A stretch of DNA of 64,000 nt from Amoebidium appalachense (taxonomy: Eukaryota > Ichthyosporea). The stretch spans positions 2,666,001 to 2,730,000 of the forward strand of contig CAVNZM010000010.1 of assembly GCA_963693365.1 (NCBI GenBank). The letters run 5' to 3'. The first letter of the stretch is position 1; every line of letters starts with the position of its first letter. The notes under the pieces are model-generated. The model was not told the DNA's origin and ran no database searches. It saw only the letters and a program-made list of their open reading frames with translations. The position numbers and the translations under genes were made by a program. Of the stretch, positions 55,493 to 64,000 are shown piece after piece.

Positions 55493-58400
55493 CGGATCAC
55501 ACACCGAATCACACACACACACTGGATCTCACAGGTACACACACACGTGTGCGCACGCACACACGGAGGCTGTCTGGCAGGCACACACATGTGCGGCCAC
55601 AAGTGTACCCTTTATCTGGCAGACACACACACGCACGGTGTCGTGCACCCACTACCTGAGAGGCATACAGGCACTCACACATGAGCCCCCTCTGCTTGGC
55701 CGCAGTTACATGCACCCGTGTGTACACACTTCGTATCTAACAGATACGGACACACACACGACACACACACACACCCTCACATACTCGTGAGCACCCCGTG
55801 CACCCTTTTCTTACAGGCACAATGTATACGTAAACTCGTCATCTGGTCAGTTCATGCACATGAAGGTACAGACACACATATACACACATACACACACATC
55901 CGTTTGCACACACACTCACACTGCTTCAGATCCCTTCACTGGGTTGCGCACCCTGGCTTCTGCTTGTATGTAGCCCTTATCTGTCGCACATGGTGCATAT
56001 CTCGGTGGGTGTTTGTTTTCTGCAAAACAGCTGGGCCCCTTTTAAGCCTACATACAGTGGCTAGCGCCCATATATGGCTAACATGGCAGGTGGTTAGCGC
56101 CCATATATGGCTAACATGGCAGGTGGCTAGCGCCCATATATGGCTAACATGGCAGGTGGCTAGCGCCTATATATATGGCTAACATGGCAGGTGGCTAGCG
56201 CCCATATATGGCTAACATGGCAGGTGGCTAGCGCCCATATATGGCTAACATGGCAGGTGGCTAGCGCCCATATATGGCTAACATGGCAGACGATGGCAGC
56301 ACACTTATTGGTCGGTGCAGGGCACGAGACGACATCCAACGGTCTGTTCTGGTGCCTCTACTGTCTGAGCCAGAACATGGAGGCTCAGGTGCAGCTGCAG
56401 GTGAGCGCACACACAGGCAATGCACACAGTACACGCTAACCACGCACTTACCCCACACACATATGGGTGCGTCTTTGCAAGGCACTTGGCACGTGGTTCG
56501 AGTGTGTGTGTCCTTGGTTTCCTGAGCAAATCATGAGGGTTTGTGGGAAAGGGAATAAAGAGGGTGTTCATGGTGTAATTGTGCAACTTTTTCACAGATG
56601 CTGTGGCTTTTTGGCACACCACATAAATGGATGTGTGTTGGTTTTGTGACTTGCCCTTGTGTGGGTCCTAGACCCAAGCAATCCTCGGTGCACACCCTCT
56701 CTTCTCTTTAAACATAAACACACAGTGCACAATTTGTTTTCTCGTTCACCGTGGGAGAGGGGGGAGGAGAATCGAGGATATGGGGGATTGATTAGAGTAC
56801 TTTTTTTAACCCATTTCTGGCCGGAGCAGAAGGAGGTGGATGAGATGCTGCAGGGCAGGCCGGCAACATACGATGAGATACTGCAGATGGTGCGTGTGTG
56901 TATGAGTGTATGTGTGCAGGTGCATGGAGGCGTACATGTGCCCGTGAATATATGTGTAGATGTGCAGGTGCATGGAGGCGTACATGTGCCCGTGAATATA
57001 TGTGTAGATGTGCAGGTGCATGGAAGCGTACATGTGCCCGTGAATATATGTGTAGATGTGTAGGTGCATGGAGGGGTACATGTGCCCGTGAATATATGTG
57101 TAGATATGCCCGTGAATATATGTGTAGGTGTGCCCGTGAATATATGTGTAGGTGTGCCCGTGAATATATGTGTAGATGCGCAGGTGCATGTGCCAATGGG
57201 TGTACATCTGTGTAGATTCACGCGTGTCGTTGTCTGTGTGTGCCAAGAATACTGGTTGCCAAGGAACAATGCACACGGCTTTTCGTTCTCTTTTGTTTTC
57301 TATCCTCTGTCCCCCCCTCCCCCACCCCCCCCCCCCCCCTTCCCCCCACCACACCAATTTCCCCAAAATACAACGTTTCATGTCTCTTCTTCCATCTTAT
57401 GATCTCTTGCTTTTCTGTATTGTTGCACGGTCCAGCAACCCCCTCCCCCCCTCACCCCGCCCCCGTACTGGTTTTGCGCTGCAGCGTTACTTGGAAGGTT
57501 TCATCAAGGAGACATTGAGACTCTTTCCGCCAGCCATGTCGACGTATGTGCCCCCCACAACACACACGCACGCACGCACACACACACACGCACACACACA
57601 CACACCCTGCGGTACTAGTTACGCACACAATTGCTAAACAAAAAAAAGAAGGGATTATATGAAAGAAAAGAAGAAAAATAAAAAAGGAACGAGGAGATGG
57701 AAGGGCAAACACATTACACCAACAGTTTACGAATAGGTTTATTTGTTCCAAACTGAAGTACCACGAGTGTGTATGGACTGTGGACATATCATGCTTGATT
57801 CGGACTGCCTCGTGGCTACAAACACCAAGCCACCTGTGCGTGCATGCACGTCCCCCCCCCCCTCCCCCCTCCCCCCCCCCCCCCCGGCCCACGCACACAC
57901 AGACACAAGTCCATGCATGTATGCGCCTGTGTGTGCCAACCCCCCCCCCCCCCCCCTCTGGTCCCCTTGCATTCATGCGCATGTCTGTACCCCCTCTCCC
58001 CTGCTTCCATGTGCCCGTGCATGTGTGTGCATTGATGCTCACTGCGTGTGCGTGTGCCCACGCCCTTCTCTCAGCAAACATGAGCACGTGCATGCTGTGT
58101 GCCCCACTGAGTACATGTGGCTGCAGGGTGCGTGTGGTCAAGCACCGCACGAACCTGGGCCCCTTTGTGGTGGGCAAGGACGACTATGTGGTGCTCAACA
58201 TCTTCCTGGCCCACCGTGACCCGAAGTACTACACCGACCCGGACCGTTTTGACCCGGCTAGGTGGCTGGTAAGTGGCGCGTGTGCTTGTGCGTGGGCGTG
58301 CAGGTGCGCACACTGGTGGGCGTGTGGGTGGTGGATTGGTGGAAGAAAGGGGATTTTTTTTTGGGGGGGGGGGGGGGGGGGGGGGAGTTGAGAGGAATCG

Positions 58401-58936
58401 CTATGTATGTGCCTGTTGATTGGCTGTTGCTGTGCTGTGTGCCTGTTTATTGGCTGTTGCTGTGTTGTGTGCCTGTTGATTGGCTGCCACATGGCTTGAC
58501 GGTGCCTTTGTAGAACGAGGAGGAGGGCAAGGGTGCCTTCTTCCCGTTTGGGCACGGCCCCAAGAACTGCATCGGCTGGAGGGTGGCCATGGCCGAGATG
58601 CGCTGCTTCGTGGCCCGCCTCATGCAGGTACCCACGTACCATGCACCCTAAAGGCCCACACATCATACACATGCATGCGCACACGTAACCACACAGCTGT
58701 ATGCACACAGCTATACTTCAAGCACACACCTGTGCACACACCTGCACGTGCACACGGACACATTGCAGGTGCACACCATGCCTGCATGCGATTGACGGTG
58801 GTGTATGCAGCGCTTCACGGTGAGCCTGGATGCAGACCAGGCTGCACTGGTGGTGCCCTTCCAGGCCATCACGCTGTCGTGCCACAACCCCGTGCACTTC
58901 ACAATCACCCCCAGGCACCAGGCCCCAAGCACATAG
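53470..58936 (+). CDS. Cytochrome P450 monooxygenase
   Basis: Eleven exons in phase: 53470-53580, 53811-54142, 54197-54415, 54578-54701, 55228-55330, 56300-56400, 56830-56889, 57485-57543, 58127-58268, 58514-58627, 58811-58936; 496 aa, the usual length. An N-terminal anchor (VTVVLAGGAAVALLVYA) is followed by RRRPP and a Pro/Gly hinge, typical of ER-bound P450s. Helix C has W123-R-R-Q-R; helix I has AGHETTS (303-309) with the acid-Thr pair for O2 activation; ExxR is E359-T-L-R362; the PERF-like block is PDRFDPARW (408-416); the heme loop is FGHGPKNCIG with Cys436 as ligand. It hydroxylates an unknown lipophilic substrate using a reductase. Intron 2 is only 54 nt and in frame. Introns 5 and 7 hold minisatellites, the first duplicating the splice donor. 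Confidence 0.96.
53657..53700. repeat. G tract in P450 intron 1
   Basis: G runs broken by single A residues, the longest about 24 nt (53667-53690). It lies midway in the first intron. Confidence 0.9.
54899..55102. repeat. T-rich CTTTT/CCTTT tract then G homopolymer, P450 intron 4
   Basis: CTTTT and CTTT repeats (about 54899-55050) give way abruptly to a G run of about 33 nt (55057-55089) with a G-rich tail. The pyrimidine block is unusually long for an intron. Confidence 0.92.
55312..55640 (+). repeat. Duplicated splice donor plus (AC)n, P450 intron 5
   Basis: The exon end and donor TATCTGGCAG|GTACACAC lead straight into (AC)n (55331-55384). A second near-copy, CATCCTCACTCTGCATCTGGCAGGTACACAC in pieces, starts at 55385 and leads into another (AC)n (55409-55488). 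Weaker relatives follow: ATCTCACAGGTACACAC near 55525, TGTCTGGCAGGCACACAC near 55567 and TATCTGGCAGACACACAC near 55613. Confidence 0.85.
56057..56289 (+). repeat. 33-bp minisatellite, seven copies, just before an acceptor
   Basis: Units begin GTGGCTAGCGCCCATATATG and end CTAACATGGCAG. Six are 33 bp; the fourth has an extra AT-rich dinucleotide (35 bp) and the second has GGTT for GGCT. Each ends in CAG followed by GT. The real acceptor, ATGGCAG at 56293-56299, is ten bases beyond the last unit and shares its ATGGCAG end. Confidence 0.95.
56913..57176 (+). repeat. 48-bp and 24-bp minisatellite, P450 intron 7
   Basis: Four 48-bp units (start TGTGCAGGTGCATGGAGGCG, end CCCGTGAATATATGTGTAGA) are followed by three 24-bp units that keep only the second half. 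The array starts 23 nt after the donor at 56890. Confidence 0.93.
58404..58492 (+). repeat. Three-copy intronic repeat near the last-but-one P450 acceptor
   Basis: Three units containing GTGCCTGTTGATTGGCTG, the second with TTTATT for TTGATT, at about 37-bp spacing. It ends about 20 nt before the acceptor at 58512-58513 and each unit contains an ATTGGCTG (reversed CCAAT-like) core. Confidence 0.85.
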
Positions 58937-60407
58937 CCCAGCCACCGTGGGGGGGGTTTCTTCTTTTCCTTTCGGGTGTGGTGTACAGAGGATTCTTTTG
59001 CTGACACCATCTTTGAAGATATGTATTTGTTTTCTGGTGGAGGTTCAGAGGCATGGCCATAGTCACTATACGGTATGGCCTGCAGAGTTTTTTGGCACCA
59101 TGTCGACCCCAGATAGTTATGGAGGATAGGAGGGCATGTCGTTGCATATGCATACCTGTGTAGGTGGGTCACATGTATCGTACCTAATTATGTAGCTGGT
59201 CGGTGCTACCGGTATATCAGGTGAACTGATTATGATTTGGATATCTTAGCATAACTCGTGTAGGCTCAATTTGCAGACATTGTCCCAATATCAACGAACA
59301 TTACAATAACTACTTCAATATGTCTAATGCGGGTAGTGCTACTCACTAACATATCGGGAGTGGTGTGGGTGACCATATAGCATGCATGGGCACGGCATAT
59401 GTGGCAGAGGGTTTTTTTGTTGTGTTTTAGCATTCAGATAGTGGTTAACGTTCTGGAAATGAATGAATTATTTATACTATCGTTTTATAGCATATTGATT
59501 GGCTTGGCAGCATGTTTGTTCGTACATACATCTAAAATCATTATGAAGTTTCGAGTACTTGAATGTCGCTTCACGTGCAGATGATTTGCAGTGTGAGTTT
59601 CGTAAGTAAACCTTCTTCAGTTATCAGTACAGGGGTGTGTAAGTAAACGATTTGATTTTGCAGGCGAAACATTTATACGTAACGAGTATACATTTGCAAG
59701 TGTTGAAAACTTTGAATAAATGATTTGCAGGGTCCGGTGTTGTTATAATACCATTTGTGTGTACATGTACGAGTGTATTGTCCCGTACGCGTGCACGTTC
59801 TATGAATGTGCGGGAGAGTCGACTAGTGATTATTTCGCGGGTGTGTTGCAATTGCCGGGTACGGGAGTCTGCATGAGTGCTGGATTCAGGGTCTGCAGTT
59901 TGTGTCACAGCGTGAGCCAGAGAAGTCTACTTTTGAATATCCGGGTGCATGTTCACACCTACACGGCCTATGCATTTACATTCACGCCGTAGATTCATTT
60001 ACAGGTAGCCAAGCTGACACAGTCGTGCTTGTTTTTGCCCCCCTCCACCCCGCACCCCTTTCTTGCATATGAACACCCTCGATCTAGCCGGGGCCACAAG
60101 TCCCGCAGCCACCTGGCACCCTACCCCCCTGCCTGCTACCTTGCCATAGTTATGTCTGCAGCTGGCCATGCCACCACTATCAGCCACACTGCCACACACA
60201 CACCACCACTAATAGTCTACAACACAGCCACCACTACTTGCACACCACTAACTGGGGCAAAGGAATAGCCTGGAGGGGCCCGGCGCCTCAAACGAGTGGG
60301 ACCATACATGCATGTGTTGACTCAACCCCTCCAAGGCTGGGCCTGCACCCATAACCGGCCAGGCCCATGCATCGTCCTACGTGCCATCCATCCACCCCCC
60401 TATGCTG
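58937..60407. other. Intergenic region between convergent gene ends
   Basis: It follows the P450 stop and precedes the UQCC2 stop. No exon is recognised. The region 59150-59760 is AT-rich and free of long microsatellites, unlike most of the window. Confidence 0.6.
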
Positions 60408-60608
60408 CTATTGGGTGCTTGACCGGCCAAACATGGACCCGACCAGCCGCTTGAGCCTGGCCACTGGGCCCAGGGCCTGCTCTCTGAATAGCTCCTGGCC
60501 GGAATTGGACAGCACCCGCCCGTAGTTGGCCGTGTCCGTGTTGGTGGCTGCAATGTCACGCACACGCGGGTACTGCCAAAACCGCCTGCTGTCAGAAAGC
60601 AGAACGGA

Positions 60609-60658
<50 letters not shown>

Positions 60659-61310
60659 AAACACGCACACACGCACACGCACACGCACACACGCGTCCGC
60701 GCACACGAACACACACACACAACCACTCACCCACACAGTACCCAACGAAGGAAGCCCCCCCCCCCCCCCCCCCCTCCCCCCCCTTCCCCCCCCCCCCCCC
60801 CCCCCCAAAAGACAAATACTAAAAACACACTGCATCAAACAAGCATGTGCTCAAAAGGGGCCGGCCAAACACACACCAGGGCATAGCAATACCCGTGCTT
60901 CGTTCGAGAAAAGGGAAAGCACAGGAGGGAGGAAAGAGATGACCAGAATAAAGAGCAACACAAAGGCAAGGGTAAGGCATGAGAAGACGACGGTGGCACA
61001 GAAGAGAAGGAGAGCACCAAATAGACAGTTGCAGCGGGGGGGGGGGGGGGGGGGGGGGGGGGGAGAAAGAGAGAGAGACAGAGAGAGAGAGAAGAAAGAG
61101 AGCGAGGGAGGGAGAGGGGGGGGGGAGGGGGGAGGGGGGCAAACAGCTGACCAAAAAAAGCACCCACAACGGAAAACGCAAAAAGTCGTCAGAATATATA
61201 ATGCTTAGGGGCCATCGAAACTAAAAATAAAGATTCGCTTCAAGAGAGCAGGGGGCAGGTAACTGGGGAGGTTTTCTTTCTTTCTTTTTTCTTTTTTTCT
61301 TTTCTTTTTT

Positions 61311-61341
<31 letters not shown>

Positions 61342-61612
61342 GGGGGAGGAACAAGGAGGAGGGGAAGCTCGGGCAGTGGGGAAAGAATAAAACGTGCGCA
61401 GCAGGAAAGAGGTTAAACGTTGGGTAAAATAACCTGGAGTGACTCTAAAAAGTATTAAAAGTAAAAGTCGTAAAAAGGGAGAGAGGGGGAGAGAGAGCGT
61501 GTGAGAAGGTAAGGGGGGGGGGGGGAAGAGAGGGGCAAAGGGGGGAGGGGGAAGGGGAGACAGACAGACAGACAGACAGAGAGAGAGAGAGAGAGAGGGA
61601 GGGAGAGAGAGG

Positions 61613-61708
<96 letters not shown>

Positions 61709-62274
61709 AAATGTGTCCGTACAGGTGTGCGCTTGTGAACGTGCAGGGGTGCACGCATGTCCGTGTGCGCGTGTGTCTTTGTGTGTGTTTGTGTGTGTGG
61801 GTGCGTGCGTGCGCTTTTGCCCGTACGTCTTGGTGTGTGCTTTTGTGCGTTAATGTATGTGCGTGTGTGCGTGTGTTTGTGCCTGCATGAATTTGTTCGT
61901 CGCACGTGCATCCGTGAATGTGCGTGTGCGTGTCCGTGAGCGTGTGCATGTGTGGGTCTGTACGTGCGTGCGTGTGCGTATGTGTGTGGGTGCGCGCGTG
62001 CGTGTCTGTGTGTGCGTGTGCGTGTGTGTGCCTGTGCGCCCACCTTGTTCTTGTAGTGGTTGCCCAGCAGCCTCTCCAGGGCCTTTAGTTCAGCCTCTGC
62101 CTGTGCCACCAGCCTGACTGCGTCCTGGCCCTGTGTGTCACTTGCAAGGGCCCTGTAAGCCTCGGGCAGTCTCTGCTGCACGTGCTGGCCCAGGTCACGG
62201 TTGCGCCGCGCTGCGTCCACGGGCCAGCGCTCAGCAACCTGCAGCAGCTGCCGGTACAGCCCAACCCCACTCAT
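60408..62274 (-). CDS. UQCC2: UQCC2/Cbp6-like complex III assembly factor
   Basis: Two exons, 62274-62044 and 60572-60408, join in phase (AAG|TAC) for 131 aa, close to the 136 aa of human UQCC2. The N-terminus [16 protein letters not shown] followed by RRNRDLG matches the UQCC2 pattern (YRRFLKLCEEWPVD, then RGRDLG). The exon junction NHYKNK|YPRVRD reproduces the family block NYYKHKYPRPRD. UQCC2, with UQCC1 (Cbp3), binds newly made cytochrome b in the mitochondrion and supports assembly of ubiquinol-cytochrome c reductase. The C-terminal half is shorter and less similar ([15 protein letters not shown]). No classical targeting peptide is visible, as in the family. The intron of 1.47 kb holds C and GA/GT arrays. 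Confidence 0.92.
60611..60806. repeat. C homopolymer of 46 nt with CA-rich and second C tracts, UQCC2 intron
   Basis: A C run at 60611-60656, then ACGCAC repeats, then C runs at 60756-60780 and 60788-60806. It begins 38 nt from the exon that starts at 60572. Confidence 0.92.
61559..61708. repeat. (GACA)n, (GA)n and (GT)n compound array, UQCC2 intron
   Basis: GACA units (61559-61579), long (GA)n (61580-61674) and (GT)n (61675-61707). GT-rich DNA continues to 62035, right up to the donor at 62043 in minus-strand terms. Confidence 0.95.
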
Positions 62275-62508
62275 GCTGTCACGAACCCGCTAGAAAAACG
62301 CCCGTACCAGTGCGGTAATGTTTTTGCTTGCCTGTGAGCTCCGCCTACTAAACACTCAAGAGCTCTTGTGCTTTTTTCAGGCGCTGGCAGTGCATGACGG
62401 ATGCATGGCACCTCGGTCATGTCGCATATGTGCCAGTAGCGAAGACTGCTAGTATCGAGTGGGTGCGCAGTGGGCCAATGGCAGGGTGCGCGGGCCAATG
62501 CATTAGCG

Positions 62509-62572
62509 GTCCGGTCTGGACCGCCGGACCGCGGTCCGGACCTTCGCACCGGACCGGACCGTCTCAAGGCCT
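62509..62572. promoter_or_regulatory. Cluster of GGACCG/CGGTCC palindromic motifs upstream of UQCC2
   Basis: CGGTCC and its complement GGACCG occur about eight times in 64 bp (for example GGACCGCGGTCC). The cluster is 235-300 bp upstream of the UQCC2 start codon. It may be a dimeric factor site; no known factor is assigned. Confidence 0.35.
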
Positions 62573-62882
62573 GCAGACCGGTTTGACCCCGGAGTAACCG
62601 GCTATGACCGTCATCGACATATCGTATATCTCTCTTTTTTGGTTGGGGGAAGACGGAGAGGAGTGTGATGCCATCAATATGACTTTGCACATACACTGCA
62701 TGCCACCCTGCGCATGTCCATGTCACTCTTCATTTTGCTACATGTGTGTATACACAAGGCACTGTGGCACCATCGGCTGCTTTCAGCTTCTTGTTTTGCG
62801 CGTACACAATGTGGTATCGACTGTAAAGTAAGTATTTACGTGCTCTCTGAGACTCGGTTAATTCGAAGCACACAGATATGTT

Positions 62883-62883
<1 letters not shown>

Positions 62884-62960
<77 letters not shown>

Positions 62961-63081
62961 CGTGCGTGCGTGCGTGCGTGCGTGCGTACGTGTGTGCGTG
63001 CGTATGTGCGCGCGCGTGTGTGTGTGTGTGTGTGTGTGTGCACGTGTGTGTGTGTATGTGTATGTGTGTGTGTGTGTGTGA

Positions 63082-63150
<69 letters not shown>
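62884..63150. repeat. Compound (GT)n array
   Basis: Pure (GT)n at 62885-62954 and 63083-63149 flank GCGT/GTAT variants. It passes through a short T run into G runs at about 63167. Confidence 0.96.
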
Positions 63151-63329
63151 GTTGTTTTTTTTTTTTGGGGGGGGGGGGGGGGGGGAGGGGGGGGGGGGGA
63201 GGAGGGGGGGCCGGGGGCCGGGGGCCGGGGACACAACTTCTTACTTTGCAAAGACACAGTGTACATGTGGAATATCGACTGCAACTATTTACATGCTCAC
63301 TCAGTGACTTCGAAGCACACATATGATGG

Positions 63330-63343
63330 TGTGTGTGTGTGTG

Positions 63344-63426
<83 letters not shown>

Positions 63427-63460
63427 TACGTACATGTGTGTGTGTGTGTGTGTGTGTGTG
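63330..63460. repeat. (GT)n array
   Basis: Long (GT)n, purest at 63351-63424, then more GT after GTACGTACAT. It is preceded by the same CGAAGCACACATATG-type sequence as the array at 62884. Confidence 0.95.
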
Positions 63461-63680
63461 GGCGTGTGTACACATGTACATGTGTGAGCGTATCAGTGTG
63501 CAGTGTACGTGTGTGTGTGTGCACGTGTGTTTGTTTGTGTGTGTTTTGGAGAAAGGGGGGGGCACAGAAGCACAAACACATTCACCATAAGCATGAGTGT
63601 GTTGAGTGTGTGTGTGTGTCGGGGCCCGCGCCGGGGAGGACTCCCGCGCTGAGGGGCCCCGGGGGGGGGGGGGGGGGGGC

Positions 63681-63730
<50 letters not shown>

Positions 63731-64000
63731 ATATTATACCGGATATCTAGTATGGATGTACACAGGTTGAGATATACGCACACGTGTACATGTATATATA
63801 CCACTGTGTTTGATCTTAGGTAGGCCAGTATGCATGTCTCCCCCCAGTCTTGTGCGCATGAGCAAGAAGTTAAACATATGTGCACGTGCAGCTTGCAGAA
63901 TTATTCATGGGAAAACAGATATAATAGTCACATGGGACCGACACGTAGTAGAGGAACCATGAGCGTTAAGTTATAGTTTTATCATGGGAAAATATGCAAG

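Larger units (their letters stand above)
62275..64000. other. Region upstream of UQCC2, mostly simple repeats
   Basis: No coding exon is visible. A cluster of GGTCCG/CGGACC motifs lies at 62509-62572. Compound (GT)n arrays fill 62884-63150 and 63330-63460, followed by G runs (63165-63200 and 63661-63729). The tandem half-repeat around 62810-62890 and 63250-63335 shares GACT-CGAAGCACACA-ATATG-like sequence, suggesting an older duplication. Confidence 0.6.

Overview
This is nuclear DNA from a eukaryote. Every protein gene that could be modelled except one is split by introns with GT-AG borders, and exon phases join correctly over up to 11 exons. Exons are GC-rich with strong G/C preference at third positions. 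Introns and intergenic DNA are packed with (CA)n/(GT)n arrays, very long G or C runs (up to about 70 nt) and many minisatellites. The gene set (TEX2/Nvj2-type SMP lipid-transfer protein, prominin, UQCC2, trypsin-type protease, P450, a THAP-DDE transposon) suits a protist, either a unicellular relative of animals or an alga. The sequence alone does not settle the lineage.

Layout, left to right. 71-2065 (-): the 5' end of an unrecognised nuclear-type protein running off the left edge. 3960-16958 (+): a TEX2/Nvj2-like gene with a membrane hairpin, PH-like domain, Ser/Pro-rich linker and SMP domain. One of its introns holds a 695-bp foldback element. At another splice donor, 31 identical 45-bp units each carry the exon end plus the donor. 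16.96-21.9 kb: no gene, but a hairpin-rich repeat array. 21886-25341: a TIR-bounded element with a frameshifted THAP/DDE transposase and, divergently, a decayed XPG/FEN-like nuclease fragment. 25893-26978 (+): a secreted trypsin-like protease in one exon. 27-30.8 kb: no gene seen. 30844-38793 (-): a large multi-exon protein with a DEDDy 3'-5' exonuclease domain and a Cys-rich C-terminus. 39863-49006 (+): a five-membrane-span prominin. 50747-52844 (-) and 53470-58936 (+): a divergent pair, an FAD-dependent monooxygenase and a cytochrome P450, sharing a 625-bp promoter with CRE-like and AP-1/GCN4-like sites. 60408-62274 (-): UQCC2/Cbp6-like complex III assembly factor. 62.3-64 kb: microsatellites.

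There is no operon logic. The two divergent pairs (nuclease/prominin and monooxygenase/P450) may share promoters, and the second pair could act in one oxidative pathway, which is inference. The most unusual theme is repeat expansion at exon-intron borders: tandem copies of splice donors (TEX2-like gene, P450 gene), minisatellites just upstream of acceptors, and dinucleotide arrays that begin or end at the splice site itself. Gene models were built by hand from splice signals and reading phase; unresolved joints are stated in the entries.
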